From NCBI GenBank assembly GCA_024291935.2, contig CM044314.1, forward strand, positions 23,906,001 to 23,970,000: a DNA stretch of 64,000 nt. Reading direction: 5' to 3'. This stretch comes from Okapia johnstoni (taxonomy: Eukaryota > Chordata > Mammalia > Artiodactyla > Giraffidae). The position numbers and the translations under genes are program-made. The notes under the pieces were generated by a model. It was not told the DNA's origin, did not search any database, and saw only the letters and a list, made by a program, of their open reading frames with translations. Positions 11,286 to 22,880 of the stretch are shown piece by piece. How positions within the stretch are numbered: the stretch's first letter is position 1; every line of letters begins with the position of its first letter.

Positions 11286-12417
11286 AAATAATGACTGAAA
11301 CCTTCCCAAATCTGGGGAGAGATACAGACATTCAGATACATCAAGTTCATAGGTCATGTAGATTCAACTCAAAGAGAACTTAGTCAAAATACATTATAAT
11401 AAAACTTTCAAAGACAAAAATTTGAAAACAGCAAAAGAAAAGACGCATTACATACAAAGGTATCACCATAAGAATATCAGCAGATTTCTCATGAGAAATC
11501 TTGCTAGGATAAAGTGGGAGAATACATTCTAAGTGCTGAAGTAAAAAACTGCCAACCAAGGATACTTAATACAGCAAAGCTATCCTTTAGAAATAAAGGA
11601 GAGATAGACTTTCCCAGAAAAACAAAATCTTAGGGAGTTTACACCACCAGATATGGCTTAGTAGAAATGCTAAATTGAGTTCTTCAAGCTGAAATAAAAG
11701 CATGCTAATGAATAATACAAAAACTTTTGAAAGTATAAAACTGACAAAGATAAATATATTGTCAAATTCAGAATATTCTGATATTGTGATGGCAGTGTGT
11801 CAATTACTTTTAACTTTAGTGTAAAGGTTAAAATACGAAAATATTAAAACAACTATAACTGTAATTATTTGGTAATAGATACACAGTATGAAAGGATGTA
11901 AGTTGTAAAGGGGGAGGAATAAAGTACAGAGTATTTGTATGCAATTAAAGTTAAATTGCTATCAGCTTAAATAGACTGTTATGACTATATTTTACATAAG
12001 CCTCATGGTAACCATAAACCATAAAGCAAAAACCTACAGAAAATATACAAAAGATAAAGAAAAAAGATCAAAGCATACCACTTTAGAAGGTAATCAAATC
12101 ACACAGAACAAAAGCAAGAGAGCAAAAAAGGAACTATGAAACAGCCAGAAAACAGCTAACATGTTGTCAACAGAAAGTTCTTATCTACAAAAATTACTTT
12201 AAACGTAAAAGGATTAAATTCTCCAATGAAAAGACATAGAGTGGCTGAATGGATTGAAAAATACAAGACCCAACAATACGCTGCTTGGAGAGATTCATTC
12301 AGCTTTAGAGACACACACGCACATATACATATACACATACACAAAGAAAAGGGGTGGTAAAAGATATTCCATGTCAACAGCAACCAAAAGAAAGCAGGGG
12401 AAGCGACACTTACATTA

Positions 12418-12657
12418 CTATGCTCCCAGATAGCGCTCGTGGTAAAGAATCCACCTGCCAATGAAGGAGACATAAGAGATGCAAGTTCGATCCCTGGGTC
12501 AGGAAGATCCCCTGGAGGAGGGCATGGCAACCCACTCCAGTATTCTTGCCTGGAGAATCCCATGGACAAGGAGCCTGGAAGGCTACAGTTCATAGGGTCA
12601 CACAGAGTCAAGTGTTACTTCACATGACTAAAGTAACTTAGCATGCATATTAAGTCT
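12418..12657 (+). mobile_element. Bov-tA SINE
   Basis: Sense Bov-tA with a recognisable tRNA-like head (TGGTAAAGAATCC), a B-box (GTTCGATCCC) near 12485, the usual centre, and a BovB-like tail. Flanks ACTTACATTA (12408-12417) and ACTTATATTA (12658-12667) look like a TSD with one mismatch. It lies in the L1 ORF2 endonuclease remnant. Confidence 0.9.
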
Positions 12658-13225
12658 ACTTATATTAGATTAAACAGATTGAAACAAGAGATTAAAAGGT
12701 CATTATATGATGACAAAGGGTCTATTCAACAAAAGATTTAATGTTAGCAAATATTTATGCACACAACATAGGAGCATTCAATTATATAAAGTAAATATTA
12801 ACAGATCTGAAGGGAGACATAGATAGCAATAAAGTAATGGTAGGGGAATTCAGTACCTCACTTTCAACACTGGATAGATCATCCAGACAGAAAATCAGTA
12901 AGGAAATAATGGACCTGGCTACATTTTAACCAAATGAACCTCACAGACATATGCAAAACATTCCATCCAACAGCAGCACAATATTCATTCTTCTAAAGCA
13001 CAGATGGAACATTCTGCAGCATAAATCATATGTCAGGTCACAAAATAAATTTTAAAAATTTAAGAAGGTTGAGATCTTTCCAAGAAATTTTTTCTGACCA
13101 CAATTGTATGACTTTAGCAATCACTAATAAAAGCAAAGCTGAGAAATTCACAGATATGTGAAAATTAAACAACACGCTCCTGAACAATCAATGGCTCAAA
13201 GAAGAAATCAAAAGGGAAATTTTTA

Positions 13226-13279
13226 AAATAAGATGAAAGACAACGTACAGAATGGGAGAAAATATTTGCAAACTATATA
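13226..13279 (+). mobile_element. Old L1 ORF2 segment left of the Tigger insertion
   Basis: A short L1 ORF2 piece (GAATGGGAGAAAATATTTGC) that belongs well downstream of the sequence at 13225, so the intervening ORF2 is deleted. It ends in ...CTATATA, where the DNA transposon entered at a TA dinucleotide. The L1 resumes at 14169 with GATAAGGGGTTAAT, the expected continuation. Confidence 0.7.
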
Positions 13280-14166
13280 CAGTAAGTCCCCTTCATGCAA
13301 ATTAGATCTGTTCTGAGACTGCATTTGTAAGTCTAATTTGTTTGTAAATCCAACAAAGTTAGCCTGGGTACCGAAGTAACACAACCAGCTACATAGTGCT
13401 GTACTGTAAAAGGTTTACAATATTTTTCACACAAATAATACATTAAGAAACACACCCAAAAAAGAAAACATTTTTAATCTTACAGTACAAACCCTAAAAA
13501 GTACAGTAGTATAGTACAATGGCTGGTGTACAGGGGCTAGCATCCAGTGAACAGGCGAGAAGAGTCACTGACTGGAGGAGGGACAGAGGTGGGGGATGGT
13601 AGAGCTGAATGATCTTCAGCAATAGGAGATGGAGGGCAAGCTGCAGTTTCATTCACAGTTGATGTTGCTGGCGCAGATTCTGTTTCCTTGCTAGATTCAA
13701 GCCTATTTCAGTCCAGTTCAGTCGCTCAGTCGTGTCCAACTCTGCGACCCCATGAACCGCAGCACGCCAGGCCTCCCTGCCCATCGCCAACTCCCGGAGT
13801 TTACTCAAACTCATGTCCATTGAGTCGGTGATGCCAAAAAAAAGATTCAGTGATGTCTGGGTAGCATGTCTTTATTTTTTTCAGTGATAGCACTGAACTA
13901 GGTTCTGAATGGCTGCTACAATCTTCATGTACTGTTCTATGTTCGGGTCCTATGTCTCAAAAACGGATAATGCCTCCTCAAATAAATAAAACCCTCTTGC
14001 CATTTCCTGCTCCTTGAGTCTCTTGGGTTTTTCTGTTACTTCTTCTTCCTCTTGTCTCTCTTCATCCTTTCTCTGGGCCTCCAATTTCATCAGGTCTTCA
14101 TTAGTAAGTTTCATGTTTGCCTCTTGAAAGTTCTCAACCTAATGGGTTTTATATGGGGACTTAGTG
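13280..14166 (-). mobile_element. Tigger-like (TcMar) DNA transposon remnant
   Basis: Terminal inverted repeats are visible: CAGTAAGTCCCC at 13280-13291 and GGGGACTTAGTG at 14155-14166, one mismatch apart. Each is flanked by TA (13278-13279, 14167-14168), the standard Tc1/mariner target duplication. Minus-strand translation of about 13840-14120 gives a decayed transposase C-terminus rich in Glu and Lys, with a TNEDLM-like phrase typical of pogo/Tigger proteins. Without the BovB insert it is about 760 bp, so it is internally deleted. It has stops and cannot be active. Confidence 0.75.
13709..13835 (-). mobile_element. BovB 3'-end fragment
   Basis: About 127 bp matching only the last part of BovB, read antisense (CAGTCGCTCAGTCGTGTCC through GAGTCGGTGATGCC). 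It interrupts the Tigger-like element. An A-run of eight follows directly. I see no clear TSD. Confidence 0.88.
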
Positions 14167-14168
14167 TA

Positions 14169-15385
14169 AAAGATAAGGGGTTAATTTCTAAAATATATAA
14201 GGAACTCAAACAGCTCAAAAGCAAAAAACCTCAAAATTGTCCAGTTAACATTGGGCAAAGCTTCTGAATAGAAATATTTCCAAAGAAGACATACAAATGG
14301 CTAGCAGGTTCATGAAAAGATCTTCAATTATCAGGCAAATGCAGGTCAAAACCACAATGAGGTATTGCTTCACATTTGTTAGGATGGCTATTATCAAAAA
14401 ACAAGAGACTACAAGTGCTGGTGAGGATGTTGAGAGAAAAGAGAAGGATGGTTCATTTCTGGTGGCAATGGAAAACAGTATGGAGATACTTCAAAATTTA
14501 AAAATAGAGCTACCATATGATTCGGCTTCCTTGATAGCTCAGTTGATAAAGAATCCGCCTGCAATTCTGGAGACCCTGGTTTGATTCCTGGGTTGGTAAG
14601 ATCCCCTGGAGAAGGGAAAGGCTACCCACTCCAGTATTCTGGCTTGGAGAAGTCCAAGGGGTCACAAAGAGTCAGACACAAGTGAGTGAATTTCACTTTC
14701 ACCATATGATTCAACAGTCCCACTTCCTTATACATCCTAAAGAAATGAAAACAGTATCTCAAGGAGATATCTGCACTCCCATGTTCTTTACAGCATTATT
14801 CACTATAAGGAAGCAACCTAAGTGTCTACTGATGGGTGAATGGATAAAAAAAAATGTAGTACATATATACAGTGGACTATAATTCAGCCATGAGAAAGAA
14901 GAAGGATATCCTGACTTTTGCAACAATACAGATGGAACTGGAAGGCATTATGAAACAGTGAAGTAAACCAGACAGAGAAAGGCAAATAGTATATAGTATC
15001 ATCTGTGTGTGGAAACTAAAAAAAAAGATTAAACTCAGAGAAACTGAGTAGTATAGTGGTTTCCAGGAATGCGATTTGAGAAATAGGAAGAGGTTGTTCA
15101 AAGAGGACATGCTTTCAGTTATAAGATGAATAAGTTCTGGGGATGTAATGGTACAGCATGGTACCTATAGTTAATATTACTAATACAATATTGTATTCTT
15201 GAAATTTGCTAAGAGAATACATCCTAAGTGTTATCACATTCGCACACACAAGACTGTTGTGTAAGGTTGTAGATGTGTTAATAAGCTTTATGGTGGTAAA
15301 TATTTCACAATGGTTATGTATCATCACATACATGTTTAATAAGTACAGTTTTCTTTGTCAATTATATATCAACAAAGTTAGAAAA
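14169..15385 (+). mobile_element. Old L1 ORF2 C-terminus and 3' end
   Basis: Resumes the L1 after the Tigger insertion: the late ORF2 region (GAAATATTTCCAAAGAAGAC, then CAGGTCAAAACCACAATGAG), the ORF2 end, and a 3' UTR that finishes near 15385 with an AACAAAGTTAGAAAAAAG-like end. An open frame at 14297-14584 is a diverged ORF2 fragment. A Bov-tA with exact TSD splits it. Together with 9623-13225 this is the most complete old L1 in the window. Confidence 0.7.
14524..14700 (+). mobile_element. Bov-tA SINE
   Basis: Sense Bov-tA starting with a GGCTTCCTTGATAGCTCAG head (A-box region) and a weakened B-box (GTTTGATTCC). The TSD ACCATATGATTC is exact at 14512-14523 and 14701-14712. The tail is shortened, and the centre has lost the 'ccatggacag' part. 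Confidence 0.94.
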
Positions 15386-16023
15386 AAGTATATGCTCAGC
15401 AATTTGATTTTTTTAGAAACTTTCAAAAGTTAGGGCAAATAAAATCTTATTTTATACAGCATTTGCAAACCAAGTTAAATCATTTTGTTTTGTTATTGCA
15501 GTTCAAGAGACTGGACACAAAATAAGATAAATTTCATATTTTTAAGTCCATTCCCAAATTGAAACTCTAAAACTGTTTTCAGCAATTTCAGCATCATTTG
15601 AATAATATAAGGCCTTGCAAAGTAATACTTTAAAAGATAACATGATTTCAACTCATCAGTATCATTATATCAATGTGTTTTCCTTTAGGAAATAATATTT
15701 CATAGTCACTCTGCTTTTTGTTTGTTTCTGATAATACAAATCTACCCTAAGAATAAATAAAATAAAAATTTTTGTTTAAAAGAAACAAATTCAATTGCAT
15801 GCTAATTAAAATATTCTCAATGGCTAAAATGTTTCATTCCTGTGCTGTATGCAAAACAAGAAACTTCAAACTAGACAGATATTAAGTTATGGGGTGGTGC
15901 TGTCAACTGTTTATTTAAGTATTAAGTTGGTAAGACATATTTTCATACCATAATTAACAAACACTTTCAATACATTTCAGATTAATCCTAACTTGGTGAT
16001 TTAATTAAATGAATTCAAAACAC
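15386..16023. other. Unassigned AT-rich sequence
   Basis: Repeat-poor, with no gene. AT content is high and there are several AAATAAAA-like words. Nothing is assigned. Confidence 0.5.
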
Positions 16024-16490
16024 TCAGTTCAGTTCAGTTCAGTCACTCACTCATGTCCGACTCTTTGCGACCCCATGAACTGCAGTACGCCAGGCCTCCC
16101 TGTCCACCACCAACTTCCGGAGTCTAACCAAACCCATGTCCATTGAGTCGGTGATGCCATCCAACCATCTCATCCTTTGTCGTCCCCTTCTCCTCCTGCC
16201 CTCAATCTTTCCCAGCATCAGGGTCTTTTCAAATGAGTCAGCTCTTCACATCAGGTGGCCAAAGTATTGGAGTTTCAGCTTCAACAGCAGTCCTTCCAAA
16301 GAACACCCAGGACTGATCTCCTTTAGGATGAACTGGATGGATCTCCTTGCAGTCCGAGGGACTCTCAAGAGTCTTCTCCAACACCACAGTTCAAAAGCAT
16401 CAATTCTTTGGCGCTCAGCTTTCTTTATAGTCCAACTCTCACATCCATACATGACTACTGGAAAAATCATAGCCTTGACAAGATGCACTA
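16024..16490 (-). mobile_element. BovB 3' end, antisense
   Basis: Opens with TCAGTTCAGTTCAGTTCAG, the reverse of the BovB 3' terminal repeat (a few CTGAA units). It continues through the C-terminal coding part to the counterpart of FPVVMYGCESW near 16440-16465. A minus-strand frame at 16246-16488 keeps about 80 residues of the BovB C-terminal region without a frameshift, but has no catalytic motif. It is 5'-truncated. Confidence 0.94.
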
Positions 16491-16960
16491 GCTTAAACCA
16501 AATTATAAGTTAGGTTGAACACATATAAAAGTATCAGCTGAGAAGCTGGTTCAGTTAACTAATGGATATAAAGATTTTTAGGCAATGCCATTTCCATTAT
16601 TGGCAACTAGTAAACATTTGTTATTATTGTGGGTAGCTTGAATATTTGCTGTCACTTTTTTGGTTTGTATCTGCAAGTCCAGTACTTCAGTAGTGGCACC
16701 TTTGCTCTCACAGTCTGTCAGTAGATATCCCATGTATAATCCCGGGTAAATATCATCATGAATTTTTAAAAGCCTGCATAGATAAACAAATTAGAAGCGC
16801 AATATATAATCCAGCTTCTTATATTGAACAAACACAGACAAATAAAACTACATGTTTATATTATTACATAGCTGTATTTATACTGAGTGCCTACTGTGGT
16901 CATTAACTGAGTTTCACTATTTTATATAAAAACCTAAACAGTTTCACATAGAACCTACTT
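16491..16960. other. Unassigned sequence
   Basis: No gene or recognised repeat. AT-rich throughout. Confidence 0.45.
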
Positions 16961-17164
16961 GTTGTTTAGTCACTAAGTTGTGTCTGATTCTTTTGCTATG
17001 CCATGGACTGTAGCCCATCAGGCTCCTCTGTCCACGGGATTTCCCAGGCAAGAAGACTGGAGTGGGTTGTCATTTCCTTCTGCAGGGGATCTTCCTGACT
17101 AAGGATTGAACCCATGTCTCCTGCATTGACAGGAGGATTCTTCTGTGAGCCATCGGGGAAGCCC
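16961..17164 (-). mobile_element. Bov-tA SINE
   Basis: Antisense, complete from tail (GTTGTTTAGTCACTAAG) to head (GGGGAAGCCC). The TSD AGAACCTACTT (16950-16960) and AGAATCTACTT (17165-17175) has one mismatch. Moderate divergence. Confidence 0.93.
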
Positions 17165-17300
17165 AGAATCTACTTAATCTAATCTGATCTAGAAAGGAGG
17201 GTACCACCATTCCCTGGAATGGATGATGGTGGTGGGTCTCAAGAGATTAAATAACATGATCATCAGAAAAAATGTATTGGCCATATATCTCTAATTGCTT

Positions 17301-18033
17301 TGTTGTTGTTGCTGTTCAGTCACTAAGTTATGGCGAACTCTTTGTGACCCCAAGGACTACAGCATTCCAGACTTCTCTGTCCTTTACTATCCCTCAGAGT
17401 TTGCTCAAACTCATGTCCATTGAGTTGGTGAAACTAACTATTTCATCCTCTGCCACCCCGTCTCCATTTGCCTTCAATCTTTTCCAGCATCAGGGTCTTT
17501 CCTGATAAGTTGGCTCTTTGCATCAGGTGGCCAAAGTATTCAGCTTCAGCATCAGTCCTTCCAGTGAATATTCAGGATTGATTTCTTTTAGGATTGATTG
17601 GTTGGCTCCCTTTGCAGACCAAGGGACTCTCAAGTGTCTTCTTCAGTGCCACAATTTGAAAGCATCAATTCTTCAGCACTCAGCCGTCTTTATGGTCCAA
17701 CTCTCACATCTGTACACAACTAATGGAAAAACCATAGCTTTGACTAGACGGACCTTTGCAGGCAAAGCGATGTCTCTGCTTTTTAGGTTGGTCACAGCTT
17801 TTCTTCCAAGGAACAAATGTCTTTAAATTTTATGGCTGCAGTCACTGTCCACAGCAATTTTGGAGCCCAAGAAAATAAAATCTGTCAATGCTTCTACTTT
17901 TTCCCCTTTTATTTGCCATGCAGTGATGGGATCAGATGCCACGATCTTAGTTTTTTGAATGTTGAGTTTTAAGCCAGGTTTTTTTCACTCACTTCTTTCA
18001 CTCTCATCAAGAGACTCTTTAGTTCCTCTTTTT
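17301..18033 (-). mobile_element. BovB 3' part, antisense
   Basis: Covers the BovB 3' tail, the C-terminal domain and part of the region after RT motif C. The TSD ATTGCTT is exact at 17294-17300 and 18034-18040. The left edge has a TTG-rich tail. A plus-strand frame at 17518-17826 is only a shadow. Older and more diverged than the copy at 16024. Confidence 0.92.
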
Positions 18034-18135
18034 ATTGCTTAGCAACATTAAATATAATTAAATATATTTTATAATATAAATAATTAACATTAAATTGCTT
18101 ATTAATTGCTTATTAACATTAAATATAATACAGTT
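18034..18135. repeat. AT-rich imperfect repeat
   Basis: Repeated words ATTGCTTATTAA and AACATTAAATATAA occur two to three times in about 100 bases, next to the BovB right flank. It looks like local slippage of AT-rich target DNA. Confidence 0.6.
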
Positions 18136-18640
18136 ATACTGTCTAGGTAAAAGCAGATCTTTCCTCAGAAATCTCAAAGTACACCTCACTTGACTTTGAT
18201 TTTCCTTACTGCATGTCTCTGCATGATGGTGGCATCATCTTTCTTGCTGCAGCTGCCTGAGATGGGGGTGCCAACCCACCTTTGATTCCTTCCATGCTCA
18301 CTGCTTTGATGACAAAGGTTGCCTTCCACACAGGCTGGAAAGGCCAAGGAGCTCTTCCAGCTTCCTTTGAAGCTAGCATGGGGATAGTAAGCCATCCTGG
18401 CTAATAAGAAGTCTGTTGGGGGCCAAAGAAGGAAAAAGTTTGTATGTGACACTTGCCATCAGGAACAGAGAAGCCCTCACTAAGGATGTTAGGAAGGAAG
18501 CTGCAGTAAGTCTGGTTCTTGTTGGAATCTCAAGTTGTTGCACCAACCTGGGAACATTCACTATTGACTTCTTGATGTACAAGACAGTTATGACCCGGGT
18601 TTTTAAAGAGTTTTTACTCAAAGTAAAGTCTGGCCCATAG
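18136..18640. other. Unassigned sequence with overlapping short frames
   Basis: Less AT-rich than its surroundings. Frames of 74 to 93 codons overlap here on both strands (18416-18640 plus, 18186-18452 and 18373-18654 minus). None has a domain I recognise and none shows splice or promoter context. It may be an old LTR or DNA-transposon remnant. I do not call a gene. Confidence 0.4.
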
Positions 18641-18786
18641 GCTGGCAATATCACTATTACCTGAAGCTTGTTAGAAATTCAGGATCTAGGGTCCATGGAG
18701 ACCTACTGATCAGCATCTACATTTTAACCAGATGCCCTGGTGAGCAGATGCAAGTGTGAATATCTTCTACCGGCTCAAACACTGCT
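18641..18786 (+). mobile_element. Possible MER5-type (hAT-Charlie) remnant
   Basis: The order of phrases (ACCTGAAGCTTGTTAGAAAT, then a GACCTACTGAT word, ACATTTTAACCAGATGCCC and a final GGCTCAAACACTG) recalls the short MER5-type non-autonomous hAT elements. No terminal repeats are clear enough to prove it. Confidence 0.4.
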
Positions 18787-20744
18787 AAGTATTCTGTTAC
18801 TTGCAACTTGAAGCACCTAACTGACTCAGATGTGGCTCAGCAGTCTGCGGGCACTGCCCTCGCTGTGCAGCTCCACACGGCATATTGTTAGGATAGTCTG
18901 TCCTTTACATTCGCAGAAGCTCCTTCAAACTAACTGTATGATGCTCTCTGAACTGCTTTCTTCAGATGAAAAGAACTTTTCATCAGTACAAGTCATATGC
19001 ATCAGAAGGCTGAGAGGCTTGTAGGAAAGTCTGATGTGGCCTCAAACTAAGCGTTGAGGTTTCTCCAGGGCTGACCATGCTGATTCATTATGACTCCATA
19101 CACTGTTTCACTTTCCTTCTCTCTTTTTTTTTCTTTTCTTTCCTTTTCTGTATTGTCTTCCATTCCACTCTCTCAGATTCCCCTATTACTTTAAGAGGTA
19201 CATTTTAATAGAACATCAAAGAGAAAAAGAACTGTCTTAGAATGATTATGATAGTAAGCTGGCAGAGTAACAGGAATAGAGAAACTTGGATACTGTTTTT
19301 TTCCCATTTTAATTCTCCTTTAGTACACTTTAAAGAAATTGAATAGGCATATTTTAATGCATAACATCATAAAGTATGTGTATGTATGCAATGGAAAATG
19401 CTTTTAATAGATTATAGGTTTAAATAAGTAACATCTATTATAACCTAATTATTGGCATTTAGCAACCAAAAACTAGGAAATGTAGAGAAAGTCAAGATGT
19501 TTTCCTAGTTCCCAGAACATAATTGTGTATCATGGGAATTATTTTGACAGTTTTAGCAAATGGGAGCTTTTTTCTGTCTTATTTCTGGACATGAAATTGG
19601 ACCTTTTGGGCCTTACACAAGTGATTATTAATCTTTCCAGATTTCCACTTTTTAAAAAAGTTCATAAAGTAGTTATGCAGAACACAATACTATAACTGAA
19701 CACAGTCTGAAGACAGATGACTAATTTCCTAAACTATTTCTGGATTTTCCCTTTTACTACTTGTAGCCTCAAACAGCTCCAACAGAAAATTTTACTATGA
19801 AGTCCTCTCCCCTCCCCTGCCAGCCCCCTCTTCCCTTGAGAGGTAAAAAGTGAAAGGTTAATAATGAAATACTTAAAAAATGATTCCACTGGGCCCTGCA
19901 TGCTATTCACTAGCAAGGAATGTGGTTGTGCTTATATAGCCGAGGTTAGTCTAAAAGAATTTTCATAAACCACCAATTGCATTACATCAATGCATCATTT
20001 AAATCCCATGGTGATTTTCCTAAACATAACTAGCTCACTGGCTTCAAACATACTATCTCTTCTTGTCATTGCAAAAAATTCCCCAAATGTTTATGCTCTT
20101 GCAAGTCGGTACTAAAATGGCCTGTTAGCTAATGTGGAATACCAAAGAAAAAAGTATTGTATAACCTGTCAGGAAATAGGGCTGAGATGGAAAATATAGC
20201 CATCAAGTTAAACTGTCAGAATATCATACCTCCCCTAAAATGTGATATGAAGCTTTCCACTAACCGCTTTGTCTCTGTATATTTCTCTCATTTCTTTGGG
20301 AGAGAAAAGACGGAGGCTGGCGATGACAGGTAAACTGCAGAGGGATTCAGAGAACCCTATTTCTCTTTCTAAAACATCAGGTAACAAAGATGTTCTCCAC
20401 TCGCAGCCCTGGCTTCTGTCCTGAGCTCCAGAAGCAAACATCCAGCTGCTTCCAGAGCATCCCCGTTGGGTTGTTCTGACAGGCACCTCACGATGACCCA
20501 GCTCTGCCCTGGGCTGCAGGTCACCTCCCAGAACCCCTGAGGACCTCCCTGCTTGTCACCATGTTATTCCCTTAGCACAGGCCTTGGGGCGGGGGCACAT
20601 GTGAAGCCACAGTCTACCCATCACGTTGGAGCTCTCCGTGCCCCAACCCTCACCACAGAGGCTGAACAAATGACTTCTGAGGGGAGAGAAAGGGAGTAAT
20701 GAGACAGACTTATGATGTGCTTGGGGTAAAGCAGTTAAAACTGA
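18787..20744. other. Repeat-poor unassigned sequence
   Basis: Nearly 2 kb without a ruminant SINE or LINE. It contains a pyrimidine-rich run at 19107-19150 and a somewhat GC-richer part at 20240-20680. Frames at 19734-19916 and 20235-20486 have no recognised domain. No gene is supported. Confidence 0.5.
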
Positions 20745-22268
20745 GTGCTATAGGGAACTCTACTCAGTGTTCCATGGTGACTTAAATGGGAAGGAGATCC
20801 AAAAAAAGAGGGGATATATACACACATATATATAGCTGATATATGTGTATACATACATACAATTTTCATTCCAATCCCAAAGAAAAGCAATGCCAAAGAA
20901 TGCTCAAACTACCACACAACTGCACTCACCTCACACGCTAGTAAAGTAATGCTCAAAATTCTCCAAGCCAGGCTTCAGCAATACGTGAACCGTGAACTTC
21001 CAGATGTTCAAGCTGGTTTTAGAAGAGGCAGAGGAACCAGAGATCAAATTGCCAACATGCACTGGATCATTAAAAAAAGCAAGAGAGTTCCAGAAAAGCA
21101 TCTATTTCTGCTTTATTGACTATGCCAAAGCCTTTGACTGTGTGGATCACAACAAACTGTGGAAAATTCTGAAAGAGATGGGAATACCAGACCATCTGAT
21201 ATTTTTCTTGAGAAACCTGTATGCAGGTCAGGAAGCAACAGTTAGGAACTGGACATGGAACAATAGACTGATTCCAAATAAGAAAAGGAGTACATTAAGG
21301 CTGTGTATTGTCACCCTGCTTATTTAACTTATATGCAGAGTACATCATGAGAAATGCTGGGCTGGGTGAAGCACAAGCTGGAATCAAGATTGCTGGGAGA
21401 AATATCAATAACTTCAGATATGTAGAGGACACCACCCTTATGGCAGAAAGTGAAGAACTAAAGAGCCTCTTGATGAAAGTGAAAGAGGAGAGTGAAAAAG
21501 TTGGCTTAAAGCTCAACATTCAGAAAACTAAGATCATGGCATCTGGTCCCATCACTTCATGGCAGATAGATGGGGCAACAGTGGAAACAGTGGCTGACTT
21601 TATTTTTCTGGGCTCCAAAATCACTGCTGATGGTGATTGCAGCCATGAAATTAAAAGACACTTACTCCTTGGAAGGAAAGTTATGACCAACCTAGACAGC
21701 ATATTAAAAAGCAGAGACATTACTTTGCCAACAAAGGTCCATCTAGTTAAGGCTATGGTTTTTCCAGTGGTCATGTATCGATGTGAGAGTTGGACTGTGA
21801 AGAAAGCTAAGTGCTGAAGAATTGGTGCTTTTGAACTGTGGTGTTGGAGAAGACTCTTGAGAGTCCCTTGGACTGCAAGGAGATCCAACCAGTCCATCCT
21901 AAAGGAGATCAGTCCTGGGTGTTCATTGGAGGGAGATGTTGAAGCTGAAACTCCAATACTTTGGCCACCTCATGCGAAGAGTTGACTCATTTGAAAAGAC
22001 CCTGATGCTGGGAAAGATTGAGGGCAGGAGGAGAAGGGGACAACAGAGGATGAGATGGCTGGATGGCATCATCGACTCGATAGACATGGGTTTGGGTGGA
22101 CTCTGGGAGTTGGTGATGGACAGAGAGGCCTGGAGTCCTGCGGTTCATGGGGTTGCAAAGAGTCACACACAACTGAGCGAATGAACTGACTAACTGATAT
22201 GTGTATAGCTGATTCACTTTGCTCCACAGTAGAAACTAATACAACACTGTAAAACAACCATATTCCTA
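20745..22268 (+). mobile_element. Bovid L1 3' end, split by BovB
   Basis: The left part (20745-20840) holds GGGAACTCTACTCAGTG and the GGGGATATATAC run. The right part (22208-22268) continues with AGCTGATTCACTTTGCTCC and the terminal region GTAAAACAACCATATTCC. Both halves are the L1 3' UTR in sense. A BovB interrupts them. It is 5'-truncated to the last few hundred bases. Confidence 0.8.
20852..22196 (+). mobile_element. BovB LINE, RT domain to 3' end
   Basis: Starts in the RT domain (counterpart of FIPIPKKGNAKE) and reaches the 3' tail GACTGACTAACTGA. The direct repeat ATATGTGTATA is exact at 20841-20851 and 22197-22207. A frame at 21308-21817 keeps 169 residues from the RT palm through the C-terminal domain, but motif C reads YVED at 21419-21430, a catalytic Asp to Glu change. 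The upstream frame 20992-21327 is shifted relative to it. Not functional. Confidence 0.95.
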
Positions 22269-22880
22269 TCAAGAAAAGAAAGACTAGCTCTATAAAGACT
22301 ATCTGAGTATCCAAGGGAAAAGTCAAAAACCCCTACACTTCTCCCAAGATGGCTTGTGAGCACAGCCCAGAGCCTCGCAGCTGCTCCCTTTGAACTGCAA
22401 CAGGGTGACCCCCAGCCCCTTAGGGAAGCCAATCCAGATCGCTCTAGTCGTCACTGTTTCTCCAGTGCCCCTCTAGGGCCCTTTGCTCCAGTCATTCTAT
22501 ATGTTATCTCTCCAAGAGCCTCAAGTTGCTTCACCCTCCCTGTCTTCACACTTATTTTTCCTGGACGTTCTTCATCTTGCAGCCACTCTAACTGGTTTCT
22601 CCTAAACCCCTCCGGTTCTCGACTCAAGGATTCCCTTACCTGAAACCCCAGCTGAGTTAGAGGAATGTCAGTATCAGCGTGGGTGCCACTCTCCCCCGCC
22701 TCCCTGTAATGCTGGACTCATCTCCTCCTCTACCTTAGAAGCTTTGCCTTCTCAGCCCTTGGCGTAGCATTTGGCACATAATATGTCATCAATATTTTTT
22801 GAAAGGATGAATGCTGTAAAGAACAGTATGCTTGTGCCCAAGACTGGGATCAATGTCCCCCTTTGCTACTTGCACATGTG
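22269..22880. other. Unassigned sequence
   Basis: Moderately GC-rich part with no recognised gene. A plus frame at 22356-22643 has no known domain. Near 22755-22800 a GGCACATAATATGTCATCAA phrase resembles the end of a MIR. Confidence 0.4.

Larger units (their letters stand above)
9623..13225 (+). mobile_element. Old L1 (L1M-type), 5' region, ORF1 and ORF2 start
   Basis: A sense L1 with an unusually complete 5' side. It starts with a 5' UTR-like GTGACATCAGCAAG region and crosses a degraded ORF1 (about 10550-11720; an aligned phrase lies at 10933-10960, GGAGTGCCAGGAGG). It then has an AT-rich inter-ORF region, and the ORF2 endonuclease start at about 12160 (GTCAACAG ... ATTACTTTAAACGTAAA). Stops and indels are everywhere. 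SINEs interrupt it at 11001 and 12418. Near 13225 it jumps to a later part of ORF2, an internal deletion. Confidence 0.7.

Noticed and set aside
10935..11383. Overlapping frames with an alanine run and repeated GILQARILEW-type peptides
   Set aside because: They are translations of a Bov-A2 SINE and its CTG tail. The same peptides recur wherever Bov-tA or Bov-A2 occurs.
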